Assembly: GCA_963995505.1 (NCBI GenBank)
Contig: OZ023188.1
Span: forward strand, 3,286,001-3,350,000
Direction: 5' to 3'
Length of the DNA: 64,000 bases
Source: Hypericum androsaemum
Lineage: Eukaryota; Streptophyta; Magnoliopsida; Malpighiales; Hypericaceae
The position numbers and the translations under genes are program-made. Shown piece by piece: positions 42,801 through 54,193 of this stretch (the stretch's first letter is position 1; every line of letters starts with the position of its first letter). Below the pieces are notes generated by a model. It ran no database searches, was not told where the DNA came from, and saw nothing but the letters and a program-made list of their open reading frames with translations.

Positions 42801-42894
42801 TAGCGAACGCCTGAATTATTGGGCCTAAGGACACCGTCGCGGGCTTGGAGAACGCCGGGCAGGGCTTATGATTTTGGATCGTTCTTGAATTTGG

Positions 42895-43450
42895 GTTAGA
42901 TGGTCTCATCATGAGATGAGACTAGGTCGGCGAACTCAATGTGACTAAGGTAGTTTGTATTTCTCATCATGAGCCGGAGCCAAATTGGCATCATCGATAT
43001 GACTAAGGCGGTTCGGGAATCTCATCATGAGACGAGACTAGGTCGGCACACTCCATGTGAGTAAAGCAGTTTGTATTTCTCATCATGAGCCAGAGCCAAG
43101 TTGGCATCATCAATATGACTAAGGCAGTTCAGAAATCTCATCATGAGACGAGATTAGGTCGGCGCCCTCAATGTGACTAAGGCAGTTTGTATTTCTCATC
43201 ATGAGCCGGAGCCAAGTTGGCATCATCGATATGACTAAGTCAGTTCGGGAATCTCATCATGAGATGAGACTAGATCGGTGCCCTCAATGTGACTAATGCG
43301 TTTGTGTTTCTTATCATAAGCCGGAGCCAAGTCGACGTCATCAATATGATTAAAGCAGTTTGGGTTTCTCATCATGAGCCGAGACTAGGTCGGCGCCCTC
43401 AAGGTGACTAAGGCGGTTTGTATTTCTCATCACAAGGCGGGGCTAAGTCG
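42895..43450. repeat. About 115-bp tandem repeat, roughly five units
   Basis: Each unit has TCTCATCATGAGACGAGACTAGG, CAATGTGACTAAGGC and CATGAGCCGGAGCCAAG. The palindromic TCATCATGA core repeats in each half-unit. Confidence 0.85.
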
Positions 43451-43950
43451 GCGACGTCTCTATATAAGAAAGGCACGGGCACGAGACCAAAACATCACGA
43501 ACACATCAAACAACAACTTATCTTTTTCCCCCTCTTAGCATAGCTTTCTTTTCTCCCTCTCCCTTAGATTGAACGTCTAAGGTTCGTAGCTCTTTTTTTA
43601 CCCATTCTGTTAAGCCGACTTTGGAACGATCATTCCAGACCATCTCAGGTTACTTGACGTTCTTGTACCCCTTTTTTCCACAACAAAATGAAAGCGAAGG
43701 AATTTAGTCAATGTCTTGGATTTGCGATTGTGATAATCCCGTGTCCTATGCAAAATGAAACAGCAGGAACAAAACTGACTTGGTTTTTTTTTCCTCTCTT
43801 TCTTGTTGTTTCAAGTTTTGGGATTTTAATTAGGTTGTTGAAGTTAGTCAGTTTTAAGTGGGTTTGCAAGTGTTCGTGAAGTTTCAATATAATGTACAAG
43901 ATTCCTATAGAGGTAATAATGGTATAAAATTTATGGTTACAAAAATTATA

Positions 43951-44873
43951 GGGAAAAAAAATTCAAAAATTCAAAAAAAATTTCAATATATAATGTACTA
44001 CGAGGTCCAATACTTAGTAAATTAGTCAATAAATTTTAAGAAATTAAACGCATTAGTCCCTCTAACCAATTTATATCTCAGATTATAACACAAAATTACT
44101 AAAATATTCTTACCTCACATTAAAACTCAAAAATCATAAAAACTTCACCGACAGTAAAAAAACCACGCCATCAAAAGATCAAATACTTGTGTTAAAAAAA
44201 AGATCAAATACTTAAGCCTCTATCAAATAACCTAAACCTCAAATAGAACACCAGCATCTTTAAGACAAGAACTCTAAGTTATTGTAACTAGTAATAGCTA
44301 TAAACGATGAGGCAAATCGAGGAGGTTGTCAATGATCAAGTCAAACACCGATAAAAATTCGGCACTGAGAAATATCAATTTAATGTCATATGAATGGTTT
44401 TTGATTTATTTGATTATCAAATTTCATGTCGTAGGGGAAGCAGTTCTCGCATGCGTCCAACTTGTACCAGTACTAGAGATTTAATTATGTATCCATCTTG
44501 TAGCAGTAGTCGCACGCGATTGTTAAGTGATGGGGATCAAACTTTTTTTGTTCATGTTTAGGACAGATTGTGGCTTGTGCCAGAGATTTAATTTTGCATC
44601 CAACTTGAACTATAAGAATCTACGGTGAACGATGAATTGCTCTAATGTTGTAGGACATGAAAATACTATAGGACGGTGAACTTGTGGCAGTTGTAGCTTG
44701 TAGCAGCCTAGAGATTTAATTATGCATCCAATTTTTTTGGCAAGGGTAATTAGTAATCTCGTGTTATAATCTGAGACAAAAAATAGTCAAAAGGACTAAC
44801 AAATTTAATTTATTAAGAACCGGACCTCCTAATATATTATATTGAAATTCTGGGACCTCTAAGTTTTTTCCCC
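43951..44873. mobile_element. MULE-type element with long TIRs
   Basis: Arms of about 130 bp are inverted (TTTCAATAT, GAGGTCC, CTCAGATTATAACAC shared). The exact 9-bp duplication AAAATTATA flanks it (43942-43950, 44874-44882). The interior is AT-rich with no coding content recognised. Confidence 0.8.
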
Positions 44874-45515
44874 AAAATTATATATATCCCATGTGCATAG
44901 TTCCGATCGATCCCAAATTTTATAAGGGCGGTCAAGAATAGTCAATTGGATTTTTTTAAAATTATTTTCTTTTTAAGAATTCATTTCAAAAAGATTCTTT
45001 TTAGAGCAAATTACTTTCCAGCCCTTGGGGTATTCTCAAATTACCAATGTGATTCTTCGGATAATTTCTGGGCTTATGTACAAATCCGAGCCGGCCCATT
45101 GTCTGAAGTTTCTTGCGAATCTTGTGTGTCACACCATCCGGCCCGTTTTCAAATATTTATTTGTCATCACTTGCAGATTCTACGAAACCTTTTTAAGGGT
45201 TTCGGCGAATTTTCGTAGGAGCAAATCATAACTAAAAAGGTTAAAGTGCCAAAGCCAAAGCCAAAGCATAAAATGTGTCAAATTAAGCTCCCATTCATGC
45301 AAATTAAACCCCTCATGTCAACTTAACTACTCAGAGTGTCAGCTTAACTCCCCTTGAAAGCGTAAATTAAGTTTACTTTGTATTATCAACAAGAAGTTGC
45401 TTCCTACCGAAATCTAAGCAAATAAACACGGTTTTAGCTTCTGCTATATAAATTCTTGAGTCCTGTATCCCTTTAACCATATCACAAATTGATTCGATAT
45501 CGTAATTAACGATCT

Positions 45516-45861
45516 ATGGCCTCCGAAATCGATTACAGGCTAATCCTGCCTCCAACAGCTGCAATTACTCGCAGAAGTACTTGTTACTCCATGTATTTCT
45601 GGTTGTGATCTCTTGGATCCGCTTCGTCTCTTGTCGTCAACCATCCTCGCACTTGTGACTTGTTTCACGCTGCTTGTGCTCGCCCATCAGTTTTGCTCCC
45701 GGCGACATGGATTCCCTCTCCCATTGGTGTTGTCTCTGATCGCCTCCGTTTGCCTGCCCCTGAACTTGATCTGGATGGTGTATCTCGTTGTCTTGTTAGT
45801 CCCTCCATTGCTTCCAACAATTTGTAGCATGTTAAAAGTGTTCTTCATGTTCCTCAAATGA
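45516..45861 (+). pseudogene. Small membrane protein family, copy C (frameshifted near the start)
   Basis: Same subtype as copy A. ATG at 45516 and the TATA box at 45445 correspond to copy A. Loss of 11 nt after CCAACAG (relative to copy A) shifts the frame, so the ATG frame stops near 45607, while the main body reads in another frame (LLDPLRLL, TILALVTCFTLLVLAHQF, LPLVLSLIASVCLPLNLIWMV) to the stop at 45861. Copies A and C thus carry different inactivating changes. Confidence 0.75.
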
Positions 45862-46191
45862 ACAGCGGAAGACATTCCTCCTCAACAGCCGCGGACCCAA
45901 GTTGCGTTTTGGATTCCCTGATCCGAACCGGATCTCTCGTTCCGCCGTGGATCATTTGTCATGATCACTATACACGTATAATTTGGACTAAGAAGTCTAA
46001 AGTAGACGGGGTTGGCTCTGAATTGTATATTTTGCGTTCATGTTTCCTAAGTTCCTCGGGCTATGCTGTAATTTTCTGGCGTTCGCGTGGTTATAGTGAC
46101 ATACTAAATGATAATATTTAAATTATTAATTTTTTAATTAATTTATGACAAGAGAAAATGAATCATCTGTATTCCACTATAAAATTATATT

Positions 46192-46905
46192 TTTTGGTAA
46201 ATTATCGTAGGTCCTTAGTTTATAGTGAATAGACGATTTGATCCCTATATTTTCTTAATGCATGTAGTCGTCCTAATAATTTAGTTAAATTATACCCCGG
46301 ATCATTCACCGATCATAACTCAATTTTTTCTTATTTTATTTTTGAAATAACTGAATCTCCCATCATTTTCTCTGATCTTTTTTCACACTAACACTAACTC
46401 CCATCATCTCCTACTATCATTTTTCTAAAAAACACCAGCTCCTATCGATAACGTCGACGTCCAAAGGCGGCCCCGAGAAAAGAAAAGGAGCTTCATTTAG
46501 CATCAATTCCAACAGGAGAAGAAACCTACCTCCTCAATAAGCGGGTGGTGGGCCCTCCTCCTCCGGCAGTGGAGCCGGCTCCATAAGTGGAGCACCAGGA
46601 CTCGGAGAAGGTGAGGATGCGGATACGACGCCGGTGAGTGTGGCTAGGGCAAAATCGAAGGAGTTTGAGCCCGCGACGCACGTCATCCCGTTGACTCTCA
46701 CCAGCACCTTCCTCAACTTTCCCTCGCCGGCGACAGCGTCGTCTCTCGGGTAGGAATCGAGAAGCCGCACCTCCTCCATCGTTCCAAGCTCCTCCCTTCA
46801 ATCGTCCTTGTCGCGGTAGAACAAATTGAAGAAATACATAGAACAAATTGTCCATTTTAATACAAACAATAGATTTGAGGGTAGTTTATTCATGGGCCAT
46901 GGATA
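46192..46905. mobile_element. Insertion with MULE-like left end and captured coding DNA
   Basis: Comparison with the paralogous sequence at 2960-3010 shows the extra DNA lies between CCACTATAAAATTATATTTTTT and ATATATGCTGAATGGAGAAAT. The left end GGTAAATTATCGTAGGTCC resembles MULE arms of this genome; the proposed right arm matches only weakly and no target duplication is clear. Confidence 0.5.
46534..46779 (-). pseudogene. RAN1/HMA7-like copper ATPase N-terminal fragment (captured)
   Basis: RAN1 is the Golgi/ER copper P-type ATPase that loads ethylene receptors. The frame starts MEEVRLLDSYP, as in plant RAN1, then LRKVLVRVNGMTCVAGSNSFDFAL corresponds (17 then further residues) to the first heavy-metal-associated domain; the canonical GMTCAAC metal site has its second Cys replaced by Gly (MTCVAGS). 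The sequence then runs into a Pro/Ser-rich unrelated tail. No ATPase core. GC-rich compared with its surroundings. Confidence 0.65.
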
Positions 46906-47029
46906 TATGCTGAATGGAGAAATAATATACCACTTTTTAAATCTAAACCTTAGATCTTAGTTGAGTGGGCTGAGCGAGCCCATGAAATCATTTTTGGGCC
47001 TGCGGTTTGATTAAGGACAGCAGGAGGCT

Positions 47030-47590
47030 CGTCGAAGGCCCACGATAGAACCAGCCCATTTTATTGAACTCTTTTTCTCCTTTCTTGAAGTTTTCTCCTC
47101 TTGTTCCGTTAAATAAAGGAAACCACAATTAAATGAGATTCGTAATTTCACTGTTGCAACTTACACCGAAATATAGTTCATATATTTAGATCAATAAAAT
47201 TCTGTTAAGATGCATGTTAGTAACGCGCTTTGACACATAACTATCTTTTAATCTTCCAGATGGTATTTGGTTGGATGACAAAAGTCCATAGTTTAATTTT
47301 TAGCAGGTGTCATATTGATATAAAATTTACTTTTAAAAAAAAATCTTTTGATCTTATTTCTCTAACTAGGTTATCACAATTTATCTAACACGTTCTCGAG
47401 AAAAAATTATCTAACTCAATACCAAGTGATACCTTCTAACTCGAGTCGTTCGAGCTATCATACTTATCACGGTACATCTTTAACATTATTTTTGAATCAT
47501 CACTAAGTTTATCTACGTTACTAATTGCATCATACTGTTTCTCCTCCTTATAATCCAAGAATTTTTTTTTTTGAGTTCCAAGAATCTATG
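47030..47590. repeat. Duplicated spacer (copy of 29590-30130)
   Basis: Matches 29590-30130 over its length, with small indels. 47590-48182 further right is AT-rich with nothing recognised. Confidence 0.8.
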
Positions 47591-48187
47591 TTCTTTGACT
47601 ATTGAGCTGTCCGCAATATTTTAGAATTTGATTGGAAAATTTTAGTTATTGCAAAAGTTTAATGTGTTTAATTCAAATAAATTTACGTAACGATTATATT
47701 TTAAAAAAATTTAGTTTATCGTTACATGAATTTATGTGAATGTTTTAAATAATTTTAATGATTTCTCACCGAAAAATTTAATAGTCGGCATGAAACAAAG
47801 AAAATAGATGAGAATATCTTCTTTTGCTTGTCTTTCTTTGGATTCTCTCGTATTGTTATTATTCTTATTATTTATAGATTACTTAAGTTTTTATGTAGAA
47901 GCATCAGTTTAATGCAGGGGAACTATACCTAATATTAAAATAGTTCTGTGTACAGAATACTGCGACACGACTGAAATAAATTTTTGTGTTTTTTACTAAA
48001 ATTTTCAATTTTTCTAACACGAATGTTATCTCTTTGTGCACATGCAGCTTGATGCGTCGGGCCCCATATATAGTAGCCAAGAAAATATTAATAATAGCTG
48101 GTACAAACCTTAAAAAATTGGATTGTACGTTGAGTTTTGAGTTCAAATTTTGCATAAGTAAAAAAAAATATTAGATGAATCAGTTTT

Positions 48188-48829
48188 TGATAGATTTAAC
48201 GTGTAATTAACAAGTAATTACATGTTAAACTCGATTAATTAACAAATTAATTCGTTAATAATAAATTATTTACTTGTTGAAGCAAGAGGTCCACAGGTTC
48301 GGGTCCACAATGTCTTTGTGCCAGTCGAATTACGATCACGTTATAATAGATTTGTAATTGATTTTCACGAGATTTCCTCTATTGAAAATCTGATCAAAAC
48401 TCAGGGACTATTCCAGAGTTTTTTCTTTCTTATTGAATCGTTGTGGGAAAACTTACAAATTGGTTCAGCTAGATTTCCCTTTTTATAGGGAAATCCGGCC
48501 AACCAGAACGCGCCACGTGACGCGCATGGCTGCCACGTGGCACTTCTGGGACGCATGTCAGCCACATGGCATTTCTCGGCCGCATGTTTGTCATGTGGCA
48601 TGCCACGTGGCACTTCGGACCGCATGTCTGCTATGTGGCATGCCACGTCAGCATGGCACGTGTGCCGCCAACTCTGGCGGCAACTGCGTCAGCGCCACAT
48701 CGCGCTGACGTGGCGCTGCATGGCCCCGGGCCGGTCAACGCGGATTGACCGGCCCATTCAATCCAACATATAGGCCTGGGCCAAATCAGGCACAATAATA
48801 ATTGCCTGATTGGGCCTAGGGTCCAACCA
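48188..48829 (-). repeat. 3' LTR of copia copy 2
   Basis: 642 bp. TATA-like TATAAAAA is on the minus strand near 48487, with four CACGTG G-boxes between about 48513 and 48662. The polypurine tract GAGTGGGAG abuts it at 48830-48839. Confidence 0.9.
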
Positions 48830-49841
48830 CTCCCACTCAATTATTATTTGCATTGATCAACAGCTATCAGATTTCTTTAAAGGATTTCGTGCGACCAGCA
48901 TACGTCGAGTGTGTTAAGCCAAATTCAAAAGCACGGACACTCAGGCTACTTGAATAGTAGCATCTCGACAACCTTCTTGTATAATGCATGCTATTACTCC
49001 AGGACTCATGTCACTTTTCATTGTTCACATCAGTGATTTCAAACAATCATATTCGGGTTCACTATTGTACTTTTCAATACAATTGGTGCACCTGAACCAC
49101 GAAACTCAGAATGTGATGAACAGGGTTCCTTCTCCCTTAACTATATTCTTTTCATAATGATACAACCTGCTTTTCTGGTCAGACCTGCCAGGTCGAATCG
49201 CTATGCCATAACCTTTTCATAAACTTTCCAAGCTAGCAGCACTAGACCATACATTCAGAATACGTTTAGGATCTTAAGGGTAGGTTTCGGGAATCACAGT
49301 TCTCAAAAATTAGTCTCACACGAGAGATTGTGAAATCACTCAACATTTTCATCCCATCTAGTGGTCGAGTAGCACACATGATACTGATCACGTGTTACGG
49401 TGTACATTCTTTTTTAAAGGAACACATGTCATTTAACACCATACTAGAGTATTAGCCTTAGCTTAACTCTAGGCTAATAGGACAGATAGTATGATAAGTT
49501 CTACTTATATCTTATCATATGGATTGTAGAAAATCTAAATGCAGCAACTTATTCCTGCATCCCATAAGAAAACTTGCTCTTGAGCAAGACGGCATTCCGT
49601 CATAGAACATGCATTTATGAATGTCCAATAACGGTCTCATTTCATCTAGGAATCAACTTCTTGACTCCCACTGAGGTAAACACCCGTGTGAGTGAAACCG
49701 TCGTAAACCCAGTGACTTAACATGTTTCTCGAACACTTCTCGAGGTAATGCTTTAGTCATCGGATCTGCAACCATATCTTGTGTAGATATGTGTTTCATA
49801 CACAGTTCTTTATATTTTACTAAACTTCTAACAAAGTAAAA

Positions 49842-49845
<4 letters not shown>

Positions 49846-49893
<48 letters not shown>
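49846..49893. repeat. (AT)n microsatellite in copia copy 2 pol
   Basis: About 48 bp of alternating A and T in the RNase H region; copy 1 has only a short ATATCTATATG here. Confidence 0.95.
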
Positions 49894-49895
<2 letters not shown>

Positions 49896-49922
49896 TTAGC
49901 CCTGCTGTGGAATCTAGGATCC

Positions 49923-52140
49923 TTAGCATAGGCTATAGCTGATCAGGGAGAGATGACTTAAGAATCTCTTTAACCATACCGCTTCTTGTGCAGCATGAGC
50001 TGAAGCTACATATTTCGTTTCCATTGTTAACAGTGATACACAGGTTTGCTTCTTACTGCTCCATGAGATAGCACCCCCGCCCAACAAAAAAATGAATCCA
50101 GATGCAGACTTTTTCTTATCCACGTCACCTCCCCAATCAGCATCAGTGTAGCCACTCAGTATCAGGTCACGCCCTTGATAGTACAAGGAGTATTCTGCAG
50201 TAGTGTTCAAATATTTCAAAATTCCTTTGACAGCCGTCCAGTGAGCACTGCCTGGATCAGACTGATATCTGCTTGCTATCCCAACAGCATAGTAAATATC
50301 AGGTCTGGTACACAACATTGCATACATCAGGCATCCAACTGCGTTGGCTTAAAGAATCTTCTCCATGTCCTCACGTTGTTTAGCTGTTTTTTGGCACATG
50401 TCCTTACACAAATTATGACCTTTAACCAATGGGACGTACTTTGGGTTACTGTGATCACATTTGAAACGTTCTACTACTTTGCGAATATATGTCTCTTGTG
50501 AAAGAGACACTATCCTTTTCGAACGATTGCTCGAAATCTTAACTCCGAGTATGTAATCCGCTTCACCCATGTCTTTCATTTCAAAGTTGAAAGATAACCA
50601 ATCTTTGATTTCGACAAGAAATCCCATGTCATTTCCAGCTAAAAGTATGTCATCAACATACAATGTGATGATAACAAACTTCTTTCCTAATCGCTTAACA
50701 TACACGCATTGATCTTCATCTATCATTATAAAATCATGTGCCATGATCGTATTATGAAAGCGAATATACCACTGTCTAGATGACTGCTTAAGGTCATAAA
50801 TTGATCTATTCAATTTGCAAACTTTGTGTTTGCAGCCTTTTTGAATGTAGCCTTCATGCTGAATCATATAGATTTCTTCATCCATTTCTCTATGGAGAAA
50901 AGCAGTCTTTACATCCATTTGATGTAATTCTAGATTCATGTTAGCAACCATAGCTAAAATGACCTTAATTGACATAAATCTAACAACAGGTGCAAAAGTC
51001 TCCTCGTAGTCTATCCCAGCCTGTTGTTTGAACCCTTGGGCAACAAACGCGCTTTGTATCTTTCGATACTGCCATCTGCATTGCACTTGATTTTGAGAAT
51101 CCACTCATTCCCAATTGCCCTACGCCCCTTAGGTAGGTCGACCAGATTTCAAACCTGATTTTTGATCATGGAAGACAATTCTTCCTCCATTGCATTTATC
51201 CATTCAGTTCATTTTGGAGATGACAAAGCTCCAGATACATTCTTTGGCTCATCTTCATCCTGCAGGATGGCCAGAAAAATTTCACTTGGACCACCAAATT
51301 TCTTTAGTGATACCAAGAACGCATTAGCCTTGCCTTCGATGTCAAATCATCGGCGTGGTATGCTAGTTCTACTAGACCTACGGTATTCCCAATTTTTATA
51401 AACATCTCTCATATATTCATCATATCCAGGAATCATACTTCCACTGGGTGAAAATACCGTACTCCCACTGGAATAAGGATTTACCTCCCTTTTAGGACTC
51501 AGATCACGACCTTCCGGATCATTTTGAGTTAAGAAATCTCTATCTTCCTCCTCAATTCTCCCACTCGGAAGAAGTAATCCATATGATTCTGGTTCATCTG
51601 TCTCATAAAGGGTAAGGTCATTACTAACCTCCCCCAACATTGGAAATTAATTCTCCAAAAACGTGGCATCGCGTGATTCAAATTCTGTTACATGTCAATT
51701 ATCCAGTTCACCCACGAACACGTACTCTTTAGATACCTCTGGGTACCTTATAAAGATACTTTTTCTACCTCTAGGTCCTAATTTACCGAAAGTACTTGAG
51801 GTAGAATGGACATAGGATGCACTCCCCCATGGCTTAAAATATGATCAATCGGGCTTCCGATCTGTCCACATTTCATAAGGAGTGGCTGTAACAGACTTGG
51901 AGGGAACACGGTTTAGAACGTATGCGGCAGTCAGGAGCGCATCTCCATAGAATGATATAGGCAAACTTGTCTCTGCCATCATCGATCTAACCACATCAAG
52001 AAGAGTTCTATTCCTTCTTTCAGCAACCCCATTTTGCTGGGGTGTATAGGGAATGGACAACTGATGTTCAATCCCTTTTTAATGCATAGAGCTTTGAACT
52101 CATCAGAAAGATATTCACGGCCACGATCAGTTCGTAAGGC
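49923..52140 (-). pseudogene. Copia copy 2 pol remnants (integrase, reverse transcriptase, RNase H)
   Basis: Pieces, in gene order: 52060-51845 (IPYTPQQNGVAERRNRTLLD), 51640-51347 (linker), 51104-50349 (QMDVKTAFLHREMDEEIY, YVDDILLAGND) and 50327-49923 (RNase H start, YTDADWGGD). Frameshifts and stops separate them. About 41 bp containing the RNase H CDNQAAI coding region is deleted near 49940. Confidence 0.9.
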
Positions 52141-52158
52141 CTTTATCTTTCTGTCCTT

Positions 52159-53817
52159 CTAATTCTTAACAAAACTCATGTATGTCATGAAGCAGTTTAA
52201 GGCTTCAGACTTGTGAGAAATCAGGTATATTAGACCATATCTAGTATAGTCGTCAATGAAGGTGATGAAGTAATATGCTCCATGCCTTGCACTCACGTTC
52301 ATTGGACCACATATGTCGGAATGGACTAATTGTAGTAGAAATTTGGCTCTAGCCCCAGTACCGAAAAGTTTCCTAGTACTTTTCCCTTCTAGACAGGATA
52401 CACATCTGGGTAATATAGATTTCTCTATATTTTCCAGTAGTCCTGCTTTAGCTAGACGGTTTAAATGATCCTGACTGATGTGGCCTAGTCTAGAATGCCA
52501 TAGTTTAATATCATCTTCCGATGAGTTTGAACTAGTGACCAAGGAAAAGCTTTCATGAGGATCAATATCCAGAATCAAAAAACCTTCTAAAATATATCCA
52601 AGGCCAAAATAGGCATCAGCCAAATACAACCTAACAGTGTCGTCCTTAAATGACAACCGAAAACCTAAAGACATTAAGGCCGAAACTGAGATCAGGTTCC
52701 TTCGAATGTCTAGAGCAAACAACATGTTATGTAAAAGAAGGGCACGACCACCACGAAGGTGCAATTTACAAGTGCCCAGGCTTTTCACATCTACGCACGA
52801 GTTGTTACCGACAAAAATGATTTTTGCTCCAGCCGGCAACTTTCTGTATTCAACGAACGAACAACGGTCTCTAACTACATGGTCTGTCGCTCCTGAATCA
52901 ATCACCCACATAGAATGTGACTCGGTTAGAAAGGTACAAGAGGATACGTACAACTTACTCACATTTGAGTTTAGGTGTACCTGCTTTGGCATCTTGCAAT
53001 CTCTTGCAAAATGTCTCTTCTGTTGACAGTTAAAACATTTCACTTTTGAAATGTTAAACCGCTTTTTTTTTATAGCCTTGGAGCCATCTAACTTGGTTCC
53101 TAGGTTTTCAGCCTTTGGAGTTTCCTTACTCTTACCCTTCCCTTTGCCTTTCTTCTTTTTCCCACCACTCCCAGTTGAATGAGTCAAATGGGCTTCAGGG
53201 TGAGATTTCATAGCTAGGAGGCGATCTTCCTCCAGCTCAAGGTGTCTGGCAACATGATCAAATGTTACCAAATGGTTGGAATGGGTAAGATTCATCTTCA
53301 TTTGTTCCCAACTTGGTGGTAGGGAACGGATGACAGCTTGAATCTGCTGCTCGTTGCTAAGTATATGACCAGCCTCTGCCAGTTCACTAATCATATTAGA
53401 CATCACTCTCAAGTATTTTCTCATGGCAACCTCTGGACTCTTCTTAAAGGTGTCAAACCTTATGGTCAAAGCACGCAGCTTTGACGCTGAAAGCTTTCCG
53501 AATTTATGTTTGAGAGCGTCCCATAACTCTTTCGCGTTGTCATACACGCGAAATTGTCGGGTGATATCATCCATCATCGAACTCAACAAAATCAACCAAG
53601 CAGTAGAGTTCTTTTTCTTCCAAATAACATAAGCTTCTTTGTCTCGCTTATGTTGAGCCGTTGTGCCTTCATCAGGCTCATCCATTATCACATGTATGTG
53701 CTCAAGAACCTCTTGTTCCTCATATTGAATTTTCATGCTCCAATTCTCATTGTTTTCACCGTTGAGTTTTAACTCACGATTTAACTCAGCTATGATGGAT
53801 CTAGAAGCAACTGACAT
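52159..53817 (-). CDS. Copia copy 2 gag, protease and integrase N-terminal half
   Basis: 552 codons, open through the point where copy 1 is frameshifted. The zinc knuckle is CFNCQQKRHFARDC, in which the conserved Gly before His is Arg. Protease motif WVIDSGATDHV; integrase HHCC (WHSRLGH, CVSC) and the first catalytic Asp (HSDICGP) are present. It stops after the FVKN segment, before the second Asp of the DDE triad. An inactive polyprotein fragment. Confidence 0.9.
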   Translation of the reverse strand: MSVASRSIIAELNRELKLNGENNENWSMKIQYEEQEVLEHIHVIMDEPDEGTTAQHKRDKEAYVIWKKKNSTAWLILLSSMMDDITRQFRVYDNAKELWDALKHKFGKLSASKLRALTIRFDTFKKSPEVAMRKYLRVMSNMISELAEAGHILSNEQQIQAVIRSLPPSWEQMKMNLTHSNHLVTFDHVARHLELEEDRLLAMKSHPEAHLTHSTGSGGKKKKGKGKGKSKETPKAENLGTKLDGSKAIKKKRFNISKVKCFNCQQKRHFARDCKMPKQVHLNSNVSKLYVSSCTFLTESHSMWVIDSGATDHVVRDRCSFVEYRKLPAGAKIIFVGNNSCVDVKSLGTCKLHLRGGRALLLHNMLFALDIRRNLISVSALMSLGFRLSFKDDTVRLYLADAYFGLGYILEGFLILDIDPHESFSLVTSSNSSEDDIKLWHSRLGHISQDHLNRLAKAGLLENIEKSILPRCVSCLEGKSTRKLFGTGARAKFLLQLVHSDICGPMNVSARHGAYYFITFIDDYTRYGLIYLISHKSEALNCFMTYMSFVKN

Positions 53818-54193
53818 CTCTATTGAGAATTTTTAATACGAGAACATACTAGAAATTTGATTTGAAAATATGATTCAATTTACTAAACACTCATAACTTT
53901 TAACGTTATGAAGTCCTTGATTATTCTCAAAATCGAAGTGGGTCGCGGGCATGCTTCCGTTCACCATTCAAGTATTAATCTTAAACTTCAACCGTTTAAA
54001 GTTCATCGATAGTAAACTCAAGTGGAAGTAACTGAACAAACATCTTTATTTAATTACATGCATCACATATGCACTTGTACATTCTGAGTTTACACACACA
54101 TGCACTAAAAACTCAGACAAGGTTTCAACCTATTATACAAAATTCTCCCAAAAATAACATATGTATATGGGGACAGTTAAACACAACATGTAA

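Larger units (their letters stand above)
41487..43685 (+). mobile_element. Putative solo LTR (2.2 kb) packed with tandem repeats
   Basis: It begins TGTTGGAG and ends CCACAACA. A TATA box (TCTATATAAG) near 43460 is followed by about 220 bp resembling a retroelement R-U5, with CCTCTTAGC and TTCTTGTACCCC. Left part: GGGACGGAC/CGTCC repeats. Middle (42120-42800): degenerate 27-30 bp units of GAACGCCCACTTGGC type. Right (42895-43450): about five 110-120 bp units with TCTCATCATGAG. No target duplication could be matched, so the LTR call is inference. Confidence 0.5.
41020..43881. repeat. Inverted arms with an internal direct repeat bounding a composite unit
   Basis: 41020-41092 is inverted relative to 43808-43881 (about 74 bp, nearly identical). 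Just inside, a 34-bp sequence (AACAGCAGGAACAAAACTGA...) occurs in direct orientation at 41087-41120 and 43757-43790. The layout is therefore A-B...B-A'. No target duplication was identified outside the arms. Confidence 0.75.

Noticed and set aside
42080..42912. Open frames of repeating charged and Pro residues on both strands
   Set aside because: Product of the degenerate 27-30 bp tandem repeat; open in many frames at once.
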